Source: Arabidopsis thaliana
Lineage: Eukaryota; Streptophyta; Magnoliopsida; Brassicales; Brassicaceae
Assembly (NCBI RefSeq): GCF_000001735.4
Contig: NC_003071.7
Coordinates: 8,673,151-8,737,150 of the forward strand
DNA length: 64,000 nucleotides
Reading direction: 5' to 3'
A program made the position numbers and the translations under genes. Below are positions 11,346 to 24,292 of this stretch, piece after piece (positions within the stretch are counted from its first letter, which is position 1; the number at the start of each line of letters is the position of its first letter). The notes beneath the pieces were generated by a model that was not told where the DNA came from, did no database searches, and saw only the letters and a list, made by a program, of their open reading frames with translations.

Positions 11346-13720
11346 ATGGGAGAAGGTGAAGAAGGAGACAAATTCCCGCCAAAAACGGATGAGGTTACAC
11401 AAGAGTCTATGAAGTCGGCGAGGCAACTCGATTTTACTGGTGGTTCTTCCGATGTTGAGCATTCACACTCTAATCAAGCTTCTTCGATGGCTGCTGCATC
11501 AATCCCTTCACCGATTGTGACGGTTACGCGGCCAATAATTACCAGTCAGGCACCACCGACGGTGGCGACTCCGATTCCACCGCCGCCACAATCTCAGGGC
11601 ATCATCCTTCACGTCCCAATTAGACATCCGTAAGTTTCTCTCTTATTCAAAAATTTGAACTTTTGGGAAGTTGATAGAGATGTGTTTCTATGTTGCTGAA
11701 GTCAGATTTGGGGATTAAAGCATAGATCTTTACATTGATTTGAAAAGATTATTGAAATTGACATTTTGATTTTCATAGTGAATAAGGCAAGGTTTGAATT
11801 TCTAGAGTTGACACTTGTTTTTGTAATTGCAGGAGGCCCGAATCTCCGAATTCGATGCCAAGGCCTGCTGGGGAAACTAGAGATGGAACCCCTCAGAAGA
11901 AGAAACAGTGTAACTGTAAACACTCACGGTGCTTGAAGCTGTAAGTCTCTCATCATACCATTTGATGACAAAACTCTTTGTTTCTTTGTGGACTTGTTCA
12001 TTGTGAATTGAACACTGTACAATGTCTTTTTTTGATCAGGTATTGTGAATGTTTTGCATCTGGCACTTACTGTGATGGTTGCAACTGTGTAAATTGTTTC
12101 AACAACGTTGAAAATGAACCTGCGAGACGACAAGCGGTTGAATCAACTCTGGAACGGAATCCGAATGCGTTCAGGCCAAAGATTGCTGCTAGTCCACATG
12201 GTGGACGAGATAACAGGGTATGTGGTTTGTGTTATGCTCTTTAAACTGTTGGTCTTAAGGTTGTTGGATAAGTTATAAATTTTGACTCGATTTGCAGGAG
12301 GAGGTTGGTGACGTTGTGATGTTAGCGAGACACAACAAAGGCTGTCACTGCAAGAAATCCGGATGTCTTAAGAAGTATTGTGAGTGCTTTCAAGCAAACA
12401 TTCTTTGTTCTGAGAACTGCAAATGCTTGGATTGCAAAAACTTTGAAGGGAGTGAAGTTAGACAATCTCTTTTTCACGGTGAACATTCCCACAACTTGGC
12501 TTATCTTCAACACGCAAATGCTGCCATAACCGGAGCTATTGGTTCCTCTGGCTTTGCATCTGCTCCACCTCCTAAGAGAAGGAAAGGTCAGGAGATTTTC
12601 TTCAACCAAGGAACCAAAGATTCATCCACTCATAGGCTTGGCCAGGTAAATCATTTACGCAAGTTTATTTGCTTAGTCGGGTTCTATATGATTTCCTCCT
12701 TTGTTAGAGAAATGAGAGATCTTATAGTATAATTATTGGTATCAGGCAAATAACGGAAGAACCACATCTTCGCAAACTGGTTCTCGTGCTGGAGGCAATG
12801 CGTCGTTAGGCCCATCCAAAGTTGTATATAAGTAAATTTCTGATGTGTTAACAAAGCTAAATCTTTTCTTTGAGACTTGCAGAAACTGAGTTATAAAATA
12901 TGTTTTCTTTTGAAGGTCTCTTTTGGCAAACATAATTAAACCAATGGATGTGAAAGCACTATGTTCTGTTCTGGTTGCTGTAGCTGGGGAAGCTGCAAAG
13001 ACATTAACAGAAAAACGGTTAGCAAATCAGAAAGAAACTTCCGTAGCTTCTTCTGTGCAAGATCAAGGACACGTCAATAATAAAGCTGAGAAATCTGGTT
13101 TAGAGGATTCAAATGCAGATGGCTCCAAAGGGAGGTCACTATCTCCAGAAACTTTGGCATTGATGTGTGACGAACGGGACACAATGTTAATGGTTGCAGC
13201 TTCACCTAATTGTTCGGTGGAGCCTACGTCACAGCTACCAAACGGGCAAGACCAGGTTTATGCAGAACAAGAAAAAGTAGTATTAACCAAGTTCCGTGAC
13301 TGCCTTAACCGAATAATCTCCTGTGGAGAAGTAAAAGGTAACCATTTCTTATATCATCAAGAAAATGGAGTATATGCCCAGACATAAAGATTCACTTATT
13401 CAAACCTAGTTTTTTGTTTGTTTGTTGCAGAATCAAATTGTTCTATGTCAAGAATGGATCTAGATACACCTGTACAAACGACTGTCAGAATCGACCCAGT
13501 GGTTCAACAAGCTCCAGTTGCAAATGGAGTTTCACAAACCGCAAAGCAACCTTCCCAGCTAAACACAACAACACCAAACACATCCTCACAAACTGCAAAT
13601 GGAGTTTCACAAACGGCAAAGCAACCTTCCCAGCTAACCACAACAACAACAACACCAAACACATCCTCACAAACTCATCTTCATAAAACTCCAGCTTTGT
13701 CTGAGAAGAAAGACCTCTAA
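11346..13720 (+). CDS. TCX6: Tesmin/TSO1-like CXC-domain protein, DREAM component (TCX6)
   Basis: Seven exons: 11346-11629, 11833-11940, 12040-12217, 12298-12645, 12746-12831, 12916-13337 and 13431-13720; 571 aa. Two cysteine-rich CXC domains are plain: CXC1 about residues 116-160 ([20 protein letters not shown]) and CXC2 about 200-245 ([18 protein letters not shown]). The conserved linker [10 protein letters not shown] lies between them. The family (LIN54, Tesmin, TSO1) binds CHR-type TTYGAA DNA and is the DNA-reading part of DREAM complexes. From memory, TCX5/TCX6 repress DNA methyltransferase genes. The N-terminus is acidic then Pro-rich. The last exon carries a 25-27 residue tandem repeat. 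The start is the first ATG of the frame; an in-frame TTG two codons upstream was not used. A perfect E2F-type site sits at codons 10-13. Confidence 0.95.
11373..11384 (-). promoter_or_regulatory. Candidate E2F site inside TCX6 exon 1
   Basis: The plus strand reads TTCCCGCCAAAA, the exact reverse complement of the classical E2F sequence TTTTGGCGGGAA. It begins 27 bases after the TCX6 start codon. Coding constraint (Phe-Pro-Pro-Lys) can explain it, so function is inference only. TTCGAA hexamers lie upstream at 11142-11147 and 11330-11335. Confidence 0.4.
13520..13675 (+). repeat. In-frame tandem repeat in the last exon of TCX6
   Basis: Two direct copies, 13520-13594 (75 bases) and 13595-13675 (81 bases). 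Each encodes [14 protein letters not shown], a Thr-rich stretch and PNTSSQT. The second copy is longer by two ACA/CAA-type codons in the Thr run. Otherwise the copies differ by very few substitutions, which suggests a recent event in a disordered tail. Confidence 0.95.
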
Positions 13721-14417
13721 ATCAATTATTTACTCCTCTAGGAAACAATAACTTTACAGAAATGCAGCTGCATCCATCTCCCCATGCCTGATATATGAGG
13801 TACTGCCACCAACACTCCTTTTCATTCCTCTTACATATTCTAAAACAGAGGAGAGGTGGCAGCTTCAGCGCATTAGCAGGTGCTTAGAGAGTATTACTAA
13901 ATAACTATTCACAATAATTTTGGTTGAATTATTAGGCTTTCTTCGTCTTTCCTTTCCTCCAAATTCTTCTCTCTGATTCATAAGAGAGCTGTTTCTTTAC
14001 AAAAATTGTTGTCATTATTTGTGTACATTGTTACTTACCATTGGCAATCACAGTGATGCTTATTGTGGAACATACATGCTATTGTCTGATTCTGATATGC
14101 TTTAGGCACTATAGAAGACCTGATGTTACTTCATCTTGAGATTTGAAGAATAAATAAACCAAATCAAATTTTGGTCTTTTAAAAAAAGAGGATTTAGTCA
14201 ATTCTTGTAAAACTAGAAGAAATTTCGCAATACTTTTCAAGAAGAATAATATTTTCAGGAAAAAGATTCATATCTAAGAAGAGAGGGAGAGAGAGACCTA
14301 CCTTACATTATACACTTGTAAACACATGAAATATTACAACAATATTGAAGAGACTCCAGAGACACACAAACACTCATCAACAAATCCCAACAAAAAGAGA
14401 AATTCTTCTGCTTTAAA
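13721..14417. other. Convergent intergenic region, TCX6 and COV1 3' ends
   Basis: The stretch lies between the TCX6 stop and the COV1 stop on the opposite strand. It probably holds both 3' UTRs. No further gene is seen. Confidence 0.6.
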
Positions 14418-16171
14418 CTATAAGCTTGTAGCTCTATCAATCGAGGCCAAAGGTTTATCAACAGTGGACAGAATCTGTGGCATTGACATTCCACCCGAAA
14501 CAACAATCTCTGCAGATGAAGAATGAGTATACAGTGTTCAGTATCTTTCCACAAAATAATTTGAATGCTATATAACAAACGATAAATGTATCTAGTACAG
14601 ACAATTAGATTCTGAAATCTCACCAATTCCTTCCCGGACCGAGAGGTTTGGCCTGATAACGTCATTACTGTTGACAAGTAGTAGATCTCCAATGTAAAGG
14701 TGGTTCGTGGGAACGTATACACAGCAAAGTTCCTCCTCGGTTGGATAGTTCTGCAAGGACGAAGGACATTATTACATTGGATAAACAAATGATGTAATTA
14801 TAGTAAACCATGCCTCGAGATTGTATCTGCCTTCGTATCCTTTACCAAAATCGTTGAGCAAAGCAATTTCACTCACCTGGAGAACAACAGTTGATGTAAT
14901 GAAGCCAAATGCGTATTCACCTACACGGGGATGCCTGATGATTGCAACTTCCTTGAAAGCTTGTGTATTTTGATCTGTGATGAGAAATGGATAAGAACAA
15001 GATGAGATAGGAGATCAACTTAATGTTGAGAAGCAAAACAAGATTTTTATAAGCAAGCTAGACCAGGCGATATGGCAGTGCTGATTTGCTTGGAGGCGTT
15101 GTAGATGTGACGAACAAACGGCATCCGCTTGATAAACCACTCTCCCAAGTTCAGAACCGATGCCCCCAACCACGAAGACATGAACACCCCAACCAAGAAG
15201 ATGAATGCAATGGAAGTCAAAAAACCGAAACCTACAAAAAACCATAATCAAACTTATTGTGGGAAACGGAACGATATCAAATTGTTCATTCGATAAAGAA
15301 GGGCCACTCAAATTCTTACCAAATACGTTGATTCCAAGTTGTGCATATATTGGAGAGAAGAATCCATCGACAAAGTGAATAAACCACCATGTTATATAGA
15401 AAGTAATTGCAATAGGAAGTAGGATAACACTACAAAAAGCAATTGAGATTTGAAACTATCAGCACAAATCTTGAATATGTGACAAGTTTCATCAAGCCAA
15501 AATTTCAGTAAACTCTTCCTTACCAGCCTGTCATGAACTTCTTTGACGCCCAGCCCCTAATGAACAAGCTTAAAGTCTGCAGAAAAATAGATAAAGCATC
15601 AGATCACAATGCTCCTATGTGTTATATATGCTTGAAAACATGAATTAGCATGACATAGAGACTCAAGAATCTGACAGATCCCAATAAAAACACTTAAGAT
15701 CTAATGCAAATTAATACTCTACTCAGTGAGGAAAGGTCAAATTTCTATAAGCATCTTAAGAATTAAGATCAGTGTTAACACACTACCAAACTTATCTAAG
15801 CAAGTGTTCTTGTAATATACTGAATCTAGGGCTAAACCATGTTCCAAGATTTTGCACTAAGGGGTTTCTCAGAATGGGCCAAATCTCTGAAGACTAAATC
15901 TTGAAAAGACCTAAGAGCTTAAAACCAATCCAATTCAACTGTTAATTGCGCATGAATCTTGAAATGAGAAAACGAAGAACAAGATTTTTAGATCAGGTGA
16001 CAAAAACTAGACCTCGTGGCTGGATTGATGCGAAGAAGAAGAAGCAGAGGAAGAAGAAGAAGGCTTCGAAGAAGAACCGTCGTCTTTGTCGCCGGAATCA
16101 GCGACGGGAATCAGAAGCTCTCGATCTCTTTCTCGATTGGCCATAACAATCACCGGCTTCTCGTCTCCCAT
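14418..16171 (-). CDS. COV1: CONTINUOUS VASCULAR RING 1, membrane protein (COV1)
   Basis: Seven exons on the minus strand: 16171-16013, 15576-15524, 15429-15320, 15231-15064, 14974-14877, 14750-14624 and 14509-14418; 268 aa. The Ser-rich N-terminus is followed by TM1 (about residues 67-93, starting MTGCVILLPIAITFYITWWF) and TM2 (about 109-131, starting FGFLTSIAFIFLVGVFMSSW). Next is the soluble DUF502 core with ISPDQNTQAFKEV and RHPRVGEYAFGFIT. The family acts in endomembranes; cov1 mutants have a disordered vascular pattern (known). I chose the upstream ATG at 16171, which gives the remembered 268 aa. A second in-frame ATG at 16144 aligns with the LCV1 start. The gene is a tandem duplicate of LCV1, with exons 4-6 nearly identical. 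Confidence 0.95.
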
Positions 16172-17463
16172 CGCCAAGAAACCAAAGAGACAAGGAAATC
16201 TAGTCGGAGAAAAAGAAAGAAGAGAGAAATGCCGGTGAACTGTGAACGGCGGAGAGGAAAAAGGCTGAGACTTTTGCCGGCGACTGTTCTTTTGTAGCTA
16301 AGCTTAGCTAACTCCAACTTGAGCTCTCTGTCGTTTTTGGATTTTTCTTTTTATATCTGTCTTCTTTTATTTATCCTTTTCTTAATTATAACATGATTAA
16401 TTTTTGTTTCAAATTACTGTATACAAATTATTTTCAAAAGATGAAAAGATTAATTTTATTGTTGTGAATTAATATATCAAAAATTTATTTGTTCTACTTG
16501 AAATCATATACATTCATCGTAAAAATAAACTTTACAATAAATATTTTATTATCTAGAGTAAAACATTTTTGATTCTTAAGCAATATCAAAACAATTCCAT
16601 CATATTTAAGCAAAAAATAACTAATTATAGTATATGTTTTAAATGATTTATACTGTAATATTTATTATTGTCATTTTTGTTTGTTACATACGTCTTCGAA
16701 TTATCACATTAAAAGAGAAAATTATTCTAACGATTATATATTTTCCCAAGACTGCACCCAATGTTAAATCTGATATGGAAAATAATTTTCTTACAACTTT
16801 CAGATTTATTTTAAATATAAAAGTTAAGCAAAAACTATAATATATATATATTTGAGATTTCTATATGAGATAAAGTTCTAAAATAAATTAAAGTTTACAA
16901 AGGCAGAGAAATGAAGATTCATAATTAGGTCAGGTGCTAAGCACAATCCTCCTCTAAGAAAATTTTGGTCGATACATTTTTAGCTGCAGTATTTTATTTC
17001 ACCATAAGAATTAGTAACATGTTGGAAACAAAACGTACCTGAGATCAAAAGAAGAGCTAGACAGAGAAATGTTAGACCATTTTTTTCTTCGATCAACAAT
17101 GTCTCTCTATATATACCACATTTTATACTATTCCCTAATATGTAAAACGATATTGCCATTTGTCATGTGATTATTATTAGGGTGGGATTATCTTTGATTA
17201 TCTTTTTGTTATAAAGTCAATGCGACAGTAATATGAAAGACACAAGGACGCGGATACAAATTATAATCTATAAGAAAAGAAAAAAAATTATTTTTAAAAG
17301 GGCTAAAAGAAAACAAGGTTATTCAAATAATATTGACAAATTACACTTCTCGACAAATTTTTCTGTGTTTTTTGGTTTCTCTATTCGCTCAGATTTTGTG
17401 AAACGTCTCTTCTGATTTTTTATTTTTTCCTATCGATCGGCCAAAGGTTTTTGAATAGTCACT
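16172..17463. other. Spacer between COV1 and LCV1
   Basis: Very AT-rich. It should contain the COV1 promoter and the LCV1 3' UTR and terminator. No coding similarity is seen. Open frames here are short and without motifs. Confidence 0.6.
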
Positions 17464-19084
17464 TTAAGATTCATTTCCAATCGAGGCCAAAGGTTTATCA
17501 AGAGTCGATAGAATCTGCGGCATTGACATTCCCCCGGAAACAACAATCTCTGCAGATGAAGAATGAGTATACAGTGTTCAGTATCTTTCCACAAAATAAT
17601 TTGAATGCTATATAACAAACGATAAATGTATCTAGTATAGACAATTAGATTCTGAAATCTCACCAATTCCTTCCCGGACAGAGAGGTTTGGCCTGATAAC
17701 GTCATTACTGTTGACAAGTAGTATATCTCCAATGTAAAGGTGGTTCGTGGGAACGTATACACAGCAAAGTTCCTCCTCGGTTGGGTAGTTCTGCAAGAAC
17801 GAATAGCATTATTACATTGGGTAAAAAGATTACGAAATTATGGTAAACCATATAACTCGAAATTGTTTGTATCCTCAAGGAGACGTTCTGGAAAGAATAA
17901 CAAAATCCTTGAGCAAAGTATTTTCACTCACCTGGAGAACAACAGTTGATGTAATGAAGCCAAATGCATATTCACCTACACGGGGATGCCTGATGATTGC
18001 AACTTCCTTGAAAGCTTGTGTATTTTGATCTGTGATGAGAAATGGATAAGAACAAGATGAGATAGGAGATCAACTTAATGTTGAGAAGCAAAACAAGATT
18101 TTTATAAGCAAGCTAGACCAGGCGATATGGCAGTGCTGATTTGCTTGGAGGCGTTGTAGATGTGACGAACAAATGGCATCCGCTTGATAAACCACTCTCC
18201 CAAGTTCAGAACCGATGCCCCCAACCACGAAGACATGAACACCCCAACCAAGAAGATGAATGCAATGGAAGTCAAAAAACCGAAACCTACAAAACAATAA
18301 TCAAACTCATTGTGGGAAACCGATATCAAGTTGTTAATAGGATAAAGAGGGGCCATTCAAATTCTTACCAAATATGTTGATTCCAAGTAGTGCATATATT
18401 GGAGAGAAGAATCCATCGACAAAGTGAATAAACCACCATGTTGTATAGAAAGTAACTGCAATAGGAAGTAGGATAACACTGCAAAAAGCAATGGAGACTT
18501 AAAACTAATCTGTGGAAGTTTTCATCAAATGCCAAAATTTCAACTCTTCCTTACCAGCCTGTCATGAACTTCTTTGACGCCCAACCCCTAATGAACAAGC
18601 TTAAAGTCTGCAGAAAAGAGCTAAAGCATCAGGCCACAATGCTCTATAAGTTATACATGCTTGAAAACATGAATGAGCATAATACAAAGACTCAAGAATC
18701 TGAATGATTCCAACCACAACAACTTGGAATGCAAATTCATACTCTACTCAATCACAACTACCAAACTTATCTAAGCAAGTGTTCTTGTGATATACTGAAT
18801 CTAGGGCAAAACAAGTTCCAAGATTTTGAACTAAGGGGAGACAGAATCGACCAAATCTATGAATAACTATCATCCAATTCTACTGTTAGTTTCGCATGAA
18901 TCTTGAAATGAGAAAACGAAGAACACGTTTTTAGATCAGGTGACAAAAACTAGACCTCGTGGCCGGATTGATGCGAAGAAGAAGCAGAGGAAGAAGAAGA
19001 AGGCTTCGAAGAAGAACCATCGTCTTTGTCGCCGAAATCAGCGACGGGAATCAGAAGCTCTCGATCTCTTTCTCGATTGGCCAT
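17464..19084 (-). CDS. LCV1: COV1-like membrane protein (LCV1)
   Basis: Seven exons with the same phases as COV1: 19084-18956, 18607-18555, 18478-18369, 18286-18119, 18029-17932, 17790-17664 and 17549-17464; 256 aa. It has the same two membrane segments and DUF502 core as COV1. It differs in lacking the nine N-terminal residues, having one Ser fewer in the Ser run, and ending ASIGNES instead of ASIDRATSL. Intron 4 is identical to COV1 intron 4 (89 of 89 bases) and intron 6 differs at one base in 114, while introns 1-3 and 5 have diverged. It is divergently arranged with RPT2b, about 500 bases from start to start. Its role is presumably similar to that of COV1. Confidence 0.95.
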
Positions 19085-19458
19085 AACAATTGTCGTGTAA
19101 AGAGAGATAAAACCCTAAACCTAGAAACTCACCGAGAGTTCGAAGATTGTAAATCACAATCTAGAAGCTAGTTGCGAAACAGAAGAACCACCTCGAAGAT
19201 CCTGAGATTTGATGATGATGATTGTGATGATGATGAATGACAGATAGAGAAGACGATGAAATTGATTTTTGATTCGATTTCCCCAAATGGCAAAAGAAAA
19301 GTTCCTTACCTGTACCGATTGACCGTACCAACTACCAAACCAACGAATTGACTTTTACAAAACTTAAACCGAAATTAAAGATAATTAAACCGAGTTATTG
19401 AACTAAACCAGATAATAGCTTAGGTTGAATCAGTTTTAAAAAAATTTGCGATACCTAA

Positions 19459-19507
19459 GGCCCACTAAGTTTTTCACATCGTAAAAAGGCCTAAAATAAT
19501 AAGCCCA
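19459..19507. promoter_or_regulatory. Two site II (TGGGCY) elements between LCV1 and RPT2b
   Basis: GGCCCA at 19459-19464 and AGCCCA at 19502-19507 are reverse complements of TGGGCC and TGGGCT. They lie 80-130 bases upstream of the RPT2b ATG. TGGGCY elements bound by TCP factors are typical of plant housekeeping and growth genes (known). Their assignment to RPT2b is by position. Confidence 0.5.
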
Positions 19508-19585
19508 CTTTAATCATCTCCTCCCGTTATCAGATTAAAAGATTTGTTTCTCCGAGAGCAAGAAACCTCAGAGAGACGAAGCACA

Positions 19586-21687
<2,102 letters not shown>

Positions 21688-22193
21688 ATGATGCACAACG
21701 ACTGGTTTCAATCTCTTTTTTCGAGTTTGCTCTCTTTTTCTCCGTTTTTCTGTTTTCACTCTCTGCTTAGATTTTTTTTTCTGATCATATAAAATCGTTT
21801 GCCCATTATTAATCTGCTTCCAAATTAGCAATTTATTAGTTTGCTTTCTTCAGAACAACCTCATAGATTTATTCATTTGAAATTTCCATCATTTTTACTT
21901 TGCGGTTACGAATATATAGTCCAATTTCCAAGTCTAAGCTTATGTGGGTTATTTTACATTATTGTTTGAACTTATTTCTGAAGCTTGGAGATATTTAAAG
22001 TCAACATAAGTAGCTGTCGATATTTGTCGACAGGCTGTCTGAATCAAATATAAAATACATACACTTCCAAGAAACTACGAAGAAAGTTTCAAAATTGCAA
22101 TAGAAAAAGAGGATTGAAGTCGTGTGTTTTTGTACTTTAGTAAAGATAATAATTTCTAGGAAATTGCAAAGAAAGTTATAAAGAACTATAAAG
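21688..22193. other. Intergenic, RPT2b 3' end to the TIR gene leader
   Basis: Probable 3' UTR of RPT2b, then AT-rich DNA. A short perfect stem CTGTCGA/TCGACAG lies near 22014-22034. No gene is seen. Confidence 0.55.
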
Positions 22194-22240
22194 ATGAAAA
22201 CAGAAGAAAGGAAAGTGGTATGACAAAAATAAGGAAATGA
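22194..22240 (+). promoter_or_regulatory. Two short upstream ORFs chained by ATGA overlaps before the TIR gene
   Basis: uORF1 (22194-22223, 9 codons plus TGA) overlaps uORF2 (22220-22240, 6 codons plus TGA) by ATGA. uORF2 overlaps the TIR start codon (22237) by ATGA as well. If they are in the transcript, ribosomes ending each uORF would sit on the next start. Transcription of this stretch is not shown. Confidence 0.45.
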
Positions 22241-23416
22241 ATTCAAGTCCTAAAATGAAACACGATGTGTTCATAAGTTTCAGGAGCAAAGACACTCGTG
22301 ACAACTTCGTAAGCCATCTCTGTGGCTGTCTACGTAGGAAACGGATCAAAACCTTCTTGTATGACGAACTACCAGCTGACGAGAGGTATGAAGAGTCGTT
22401 AAAAGCAATTGAAGTATCGAAAATTTCAGTCATTGTGTTCTCGGAAAACTTTGGGGATTCGAGATGGTGTTTAGATGAAGTTGTAGCCATCTTGAAATGC
22501 AAAGAAAAGTTTGGTCAGATTGTGATACCTGTCCTTTACCATGTTGATCCTCTCGACATTGAAAATCAGACAGGAAGTTTTGGAGATGCCTTTGCTAAGC
22601 GACGGGATAAAGCCGAACAGCTTCAAGAATGGAAAGATAGTTTTACAGAAGCCATTAACCTCCCTGGATGGAGTACTGCTTATTTGAGGTATAACCCCAA
22701 ACTCATACTTTCTATTAAAGTTACCGTCGTAAGTGAGCTACAAGATGTTTTAATCTCTGGGATTAATATTATGATCACTGCTTTCTCTACTTGTAAATAG
22801 TGTGCTTTTGCTTATGCTTATATTCCCAGTGATGAGGAGATGTTGGTGAATGGAATAGCTCGGGAAATCGAGAACAAACTGCTAAGAGCCTCAAGAACGA
22901 AGGTCTTTTAGATCAAAAACCATTTTTAAAGTCTTAGCTACGTTTTTTTACTAACAAATTTGTTGGCGATAAATTCTGTTTTTTTCTTCTTATAAGCAGG
23001 TTATGATTGAGTGGTCTTTAGTCATCACCAACCTCATGTTGGAGATACCTTCTTCTGTTTTCGACCAGATCTCCTCTGCACATAAACCTTTATATGCATT
23101 GGCTGCAATGTCAATGTCATTGTTATCATGTCTACTTTGCATTGTAGATCTCTTACACAAAGGCAGAGTTGACAGAGTTGTGTGGAAGTGGACTTGGCCC
23201 ATTCCTTGGTTTCACTATCAAACTCAAAGATCAAACAGATTTGGTAGTTTTCCAGAGATGCTAGGCTTGGTTTGTGCCTTGTGCCAAACAACTATCACTG
23301 CCGTTAACTATTCATTCATCACACGTAGAGATGATACTCCCATCAAATTCTCGGTTTGGCCAATCATGTTTGCGCTAGGTTTACTTTGCACTTTGTTGAT
23401 TAAAAGATTTAGATAA
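22237..23416 (+). CDS. TIR-domain protein with C-terminal transmembrane segments
   Basis: Three exons: 22237-22688, 22830-22902 and 23000-23416; 313 aa. Residues 8-150 form a plant TIR domain: HDVFISFRSKDTRDNFVSHL, the BB-loop region near 37-52, and SRWCLDE with the presumed NADase glutamate at E81. The second exon (S151-K175) is the usual start of the exon after TIR in TNL genes (EEMLVNGIAREIENKLLRAS). No NB-ARC follows. Instead exon 3 encodes three hydrophobic segments, about 206-227, 262-281 and 292-309, with WTWPIPWFH between the first two. This is a TIR-X type, possibly membrane-anchored, and probably linked to immune signalling (inference). I think it is At2g20142, from memory. The second in-frame Met (residue 7) could also start it. 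Confidence 0.85.
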
Positions 23417-23784
23417 CTATTTCCATTATTTACTTGTTGCATACTATATATAGATACACTTACTTTGTTATAATTTGTTCTCTCTTCTGTTTTAACAAAA
23501 AAAATCAGTTTTACTATTTTAAGTTTTACGTTAAACATATAAAATGATAGGAAAGAACTAAAAAACTCATATTTCAATAATTCTCTTTCATTTTTGTTTT
23601 ACCTGTTTAAATTTGATGTTTAAAACTAGGCTACAATTGCTTAGAACCAAAGATGTTTTTGCAACACTTTAGATTTGTTTATTTTTTAAAGACCGAATAG
23701 CCACAACTTTTAACCTCACTTTGGAATCAAAATAACATATTCTTAGACCACATTAATATACTTATTTGCTTTGTATTTTGACAG
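23417..23784. other. Spacer between the TIR gene and the neprosin pseudogene
   Basis: AT-rich, no coding potential recognised. It probably includes the 3' UTR of the TIR gene. The last few dozen bases resemble intron 1 of the neprosin-family gene at 27.9-30.2 kb. Confidence 0.5.
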
Positions 23785-24292
23785 ACGAAACATGGTTACA
23801 TATTGGACTGCATCAACATTGAAAAGCAGCTAGCCTTTGATCATCCTTTGCTCAAAAAAAGTCTTAAAACCGCGATTTATTTTTTATTTGGCCGTTTAAT
23901 ACCTGTAAGTTTAAAATTGAAATAAAAATACCTAAATTATTTTGTGTTGCCTTTTAAATCCATGGTCTTCTAAATTCGGGTAAAATTTATTTTGTGTTAC
24001 AAGTAAAAGCTATTCAAGATTCTCTCTTTTGTTTTGTCCTAATGTATTAAATTATCATATGCCGTTGAAGCCTACAACTAGACCTAACTAATGGACAAGA
24101 GATTACAACACTTCTCAAAAATCAAGTTCTCTGCCACTTCGACAAGATGAGGACATAAGTTGACCACTTAAAAATGTGATTATTACAAGAACTACACTTG
24201 AAGATCTTATACAAATTCAACGTTTGAAATCTTTAGGGTTTAAGTATCCAGCATCCCAAGACGAGAACTGCCTCGGTGTGAACCATCATCAT
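23785..24292 (+). pseudogene. Partial, broken copy of the neprosin-family gene
   Basis: Two pieces match exons 2 and 3 of the intact neprosin-family gene downstream. Piece one begins at 23785 after the same ttgacag acceptor (TKHGYILDCI-like). Piece two is 24065-24292 (TTLEDLIQIQRLK-like). The intervening intron is also recognisable (acaagtaaaagctattcaag). It is non-functional: the exon 3 acceptor AG is changed to CG at 24063-24064, there is an in-frame TAA at 24089-24091, and a TGA follows ATAAGT further on. Exon 1 and exons 4-7 are missing. It lies in the same orientation about 4.6 kb upstream of its parent, so a local partial duplication is likely. Confidence 0.88.
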
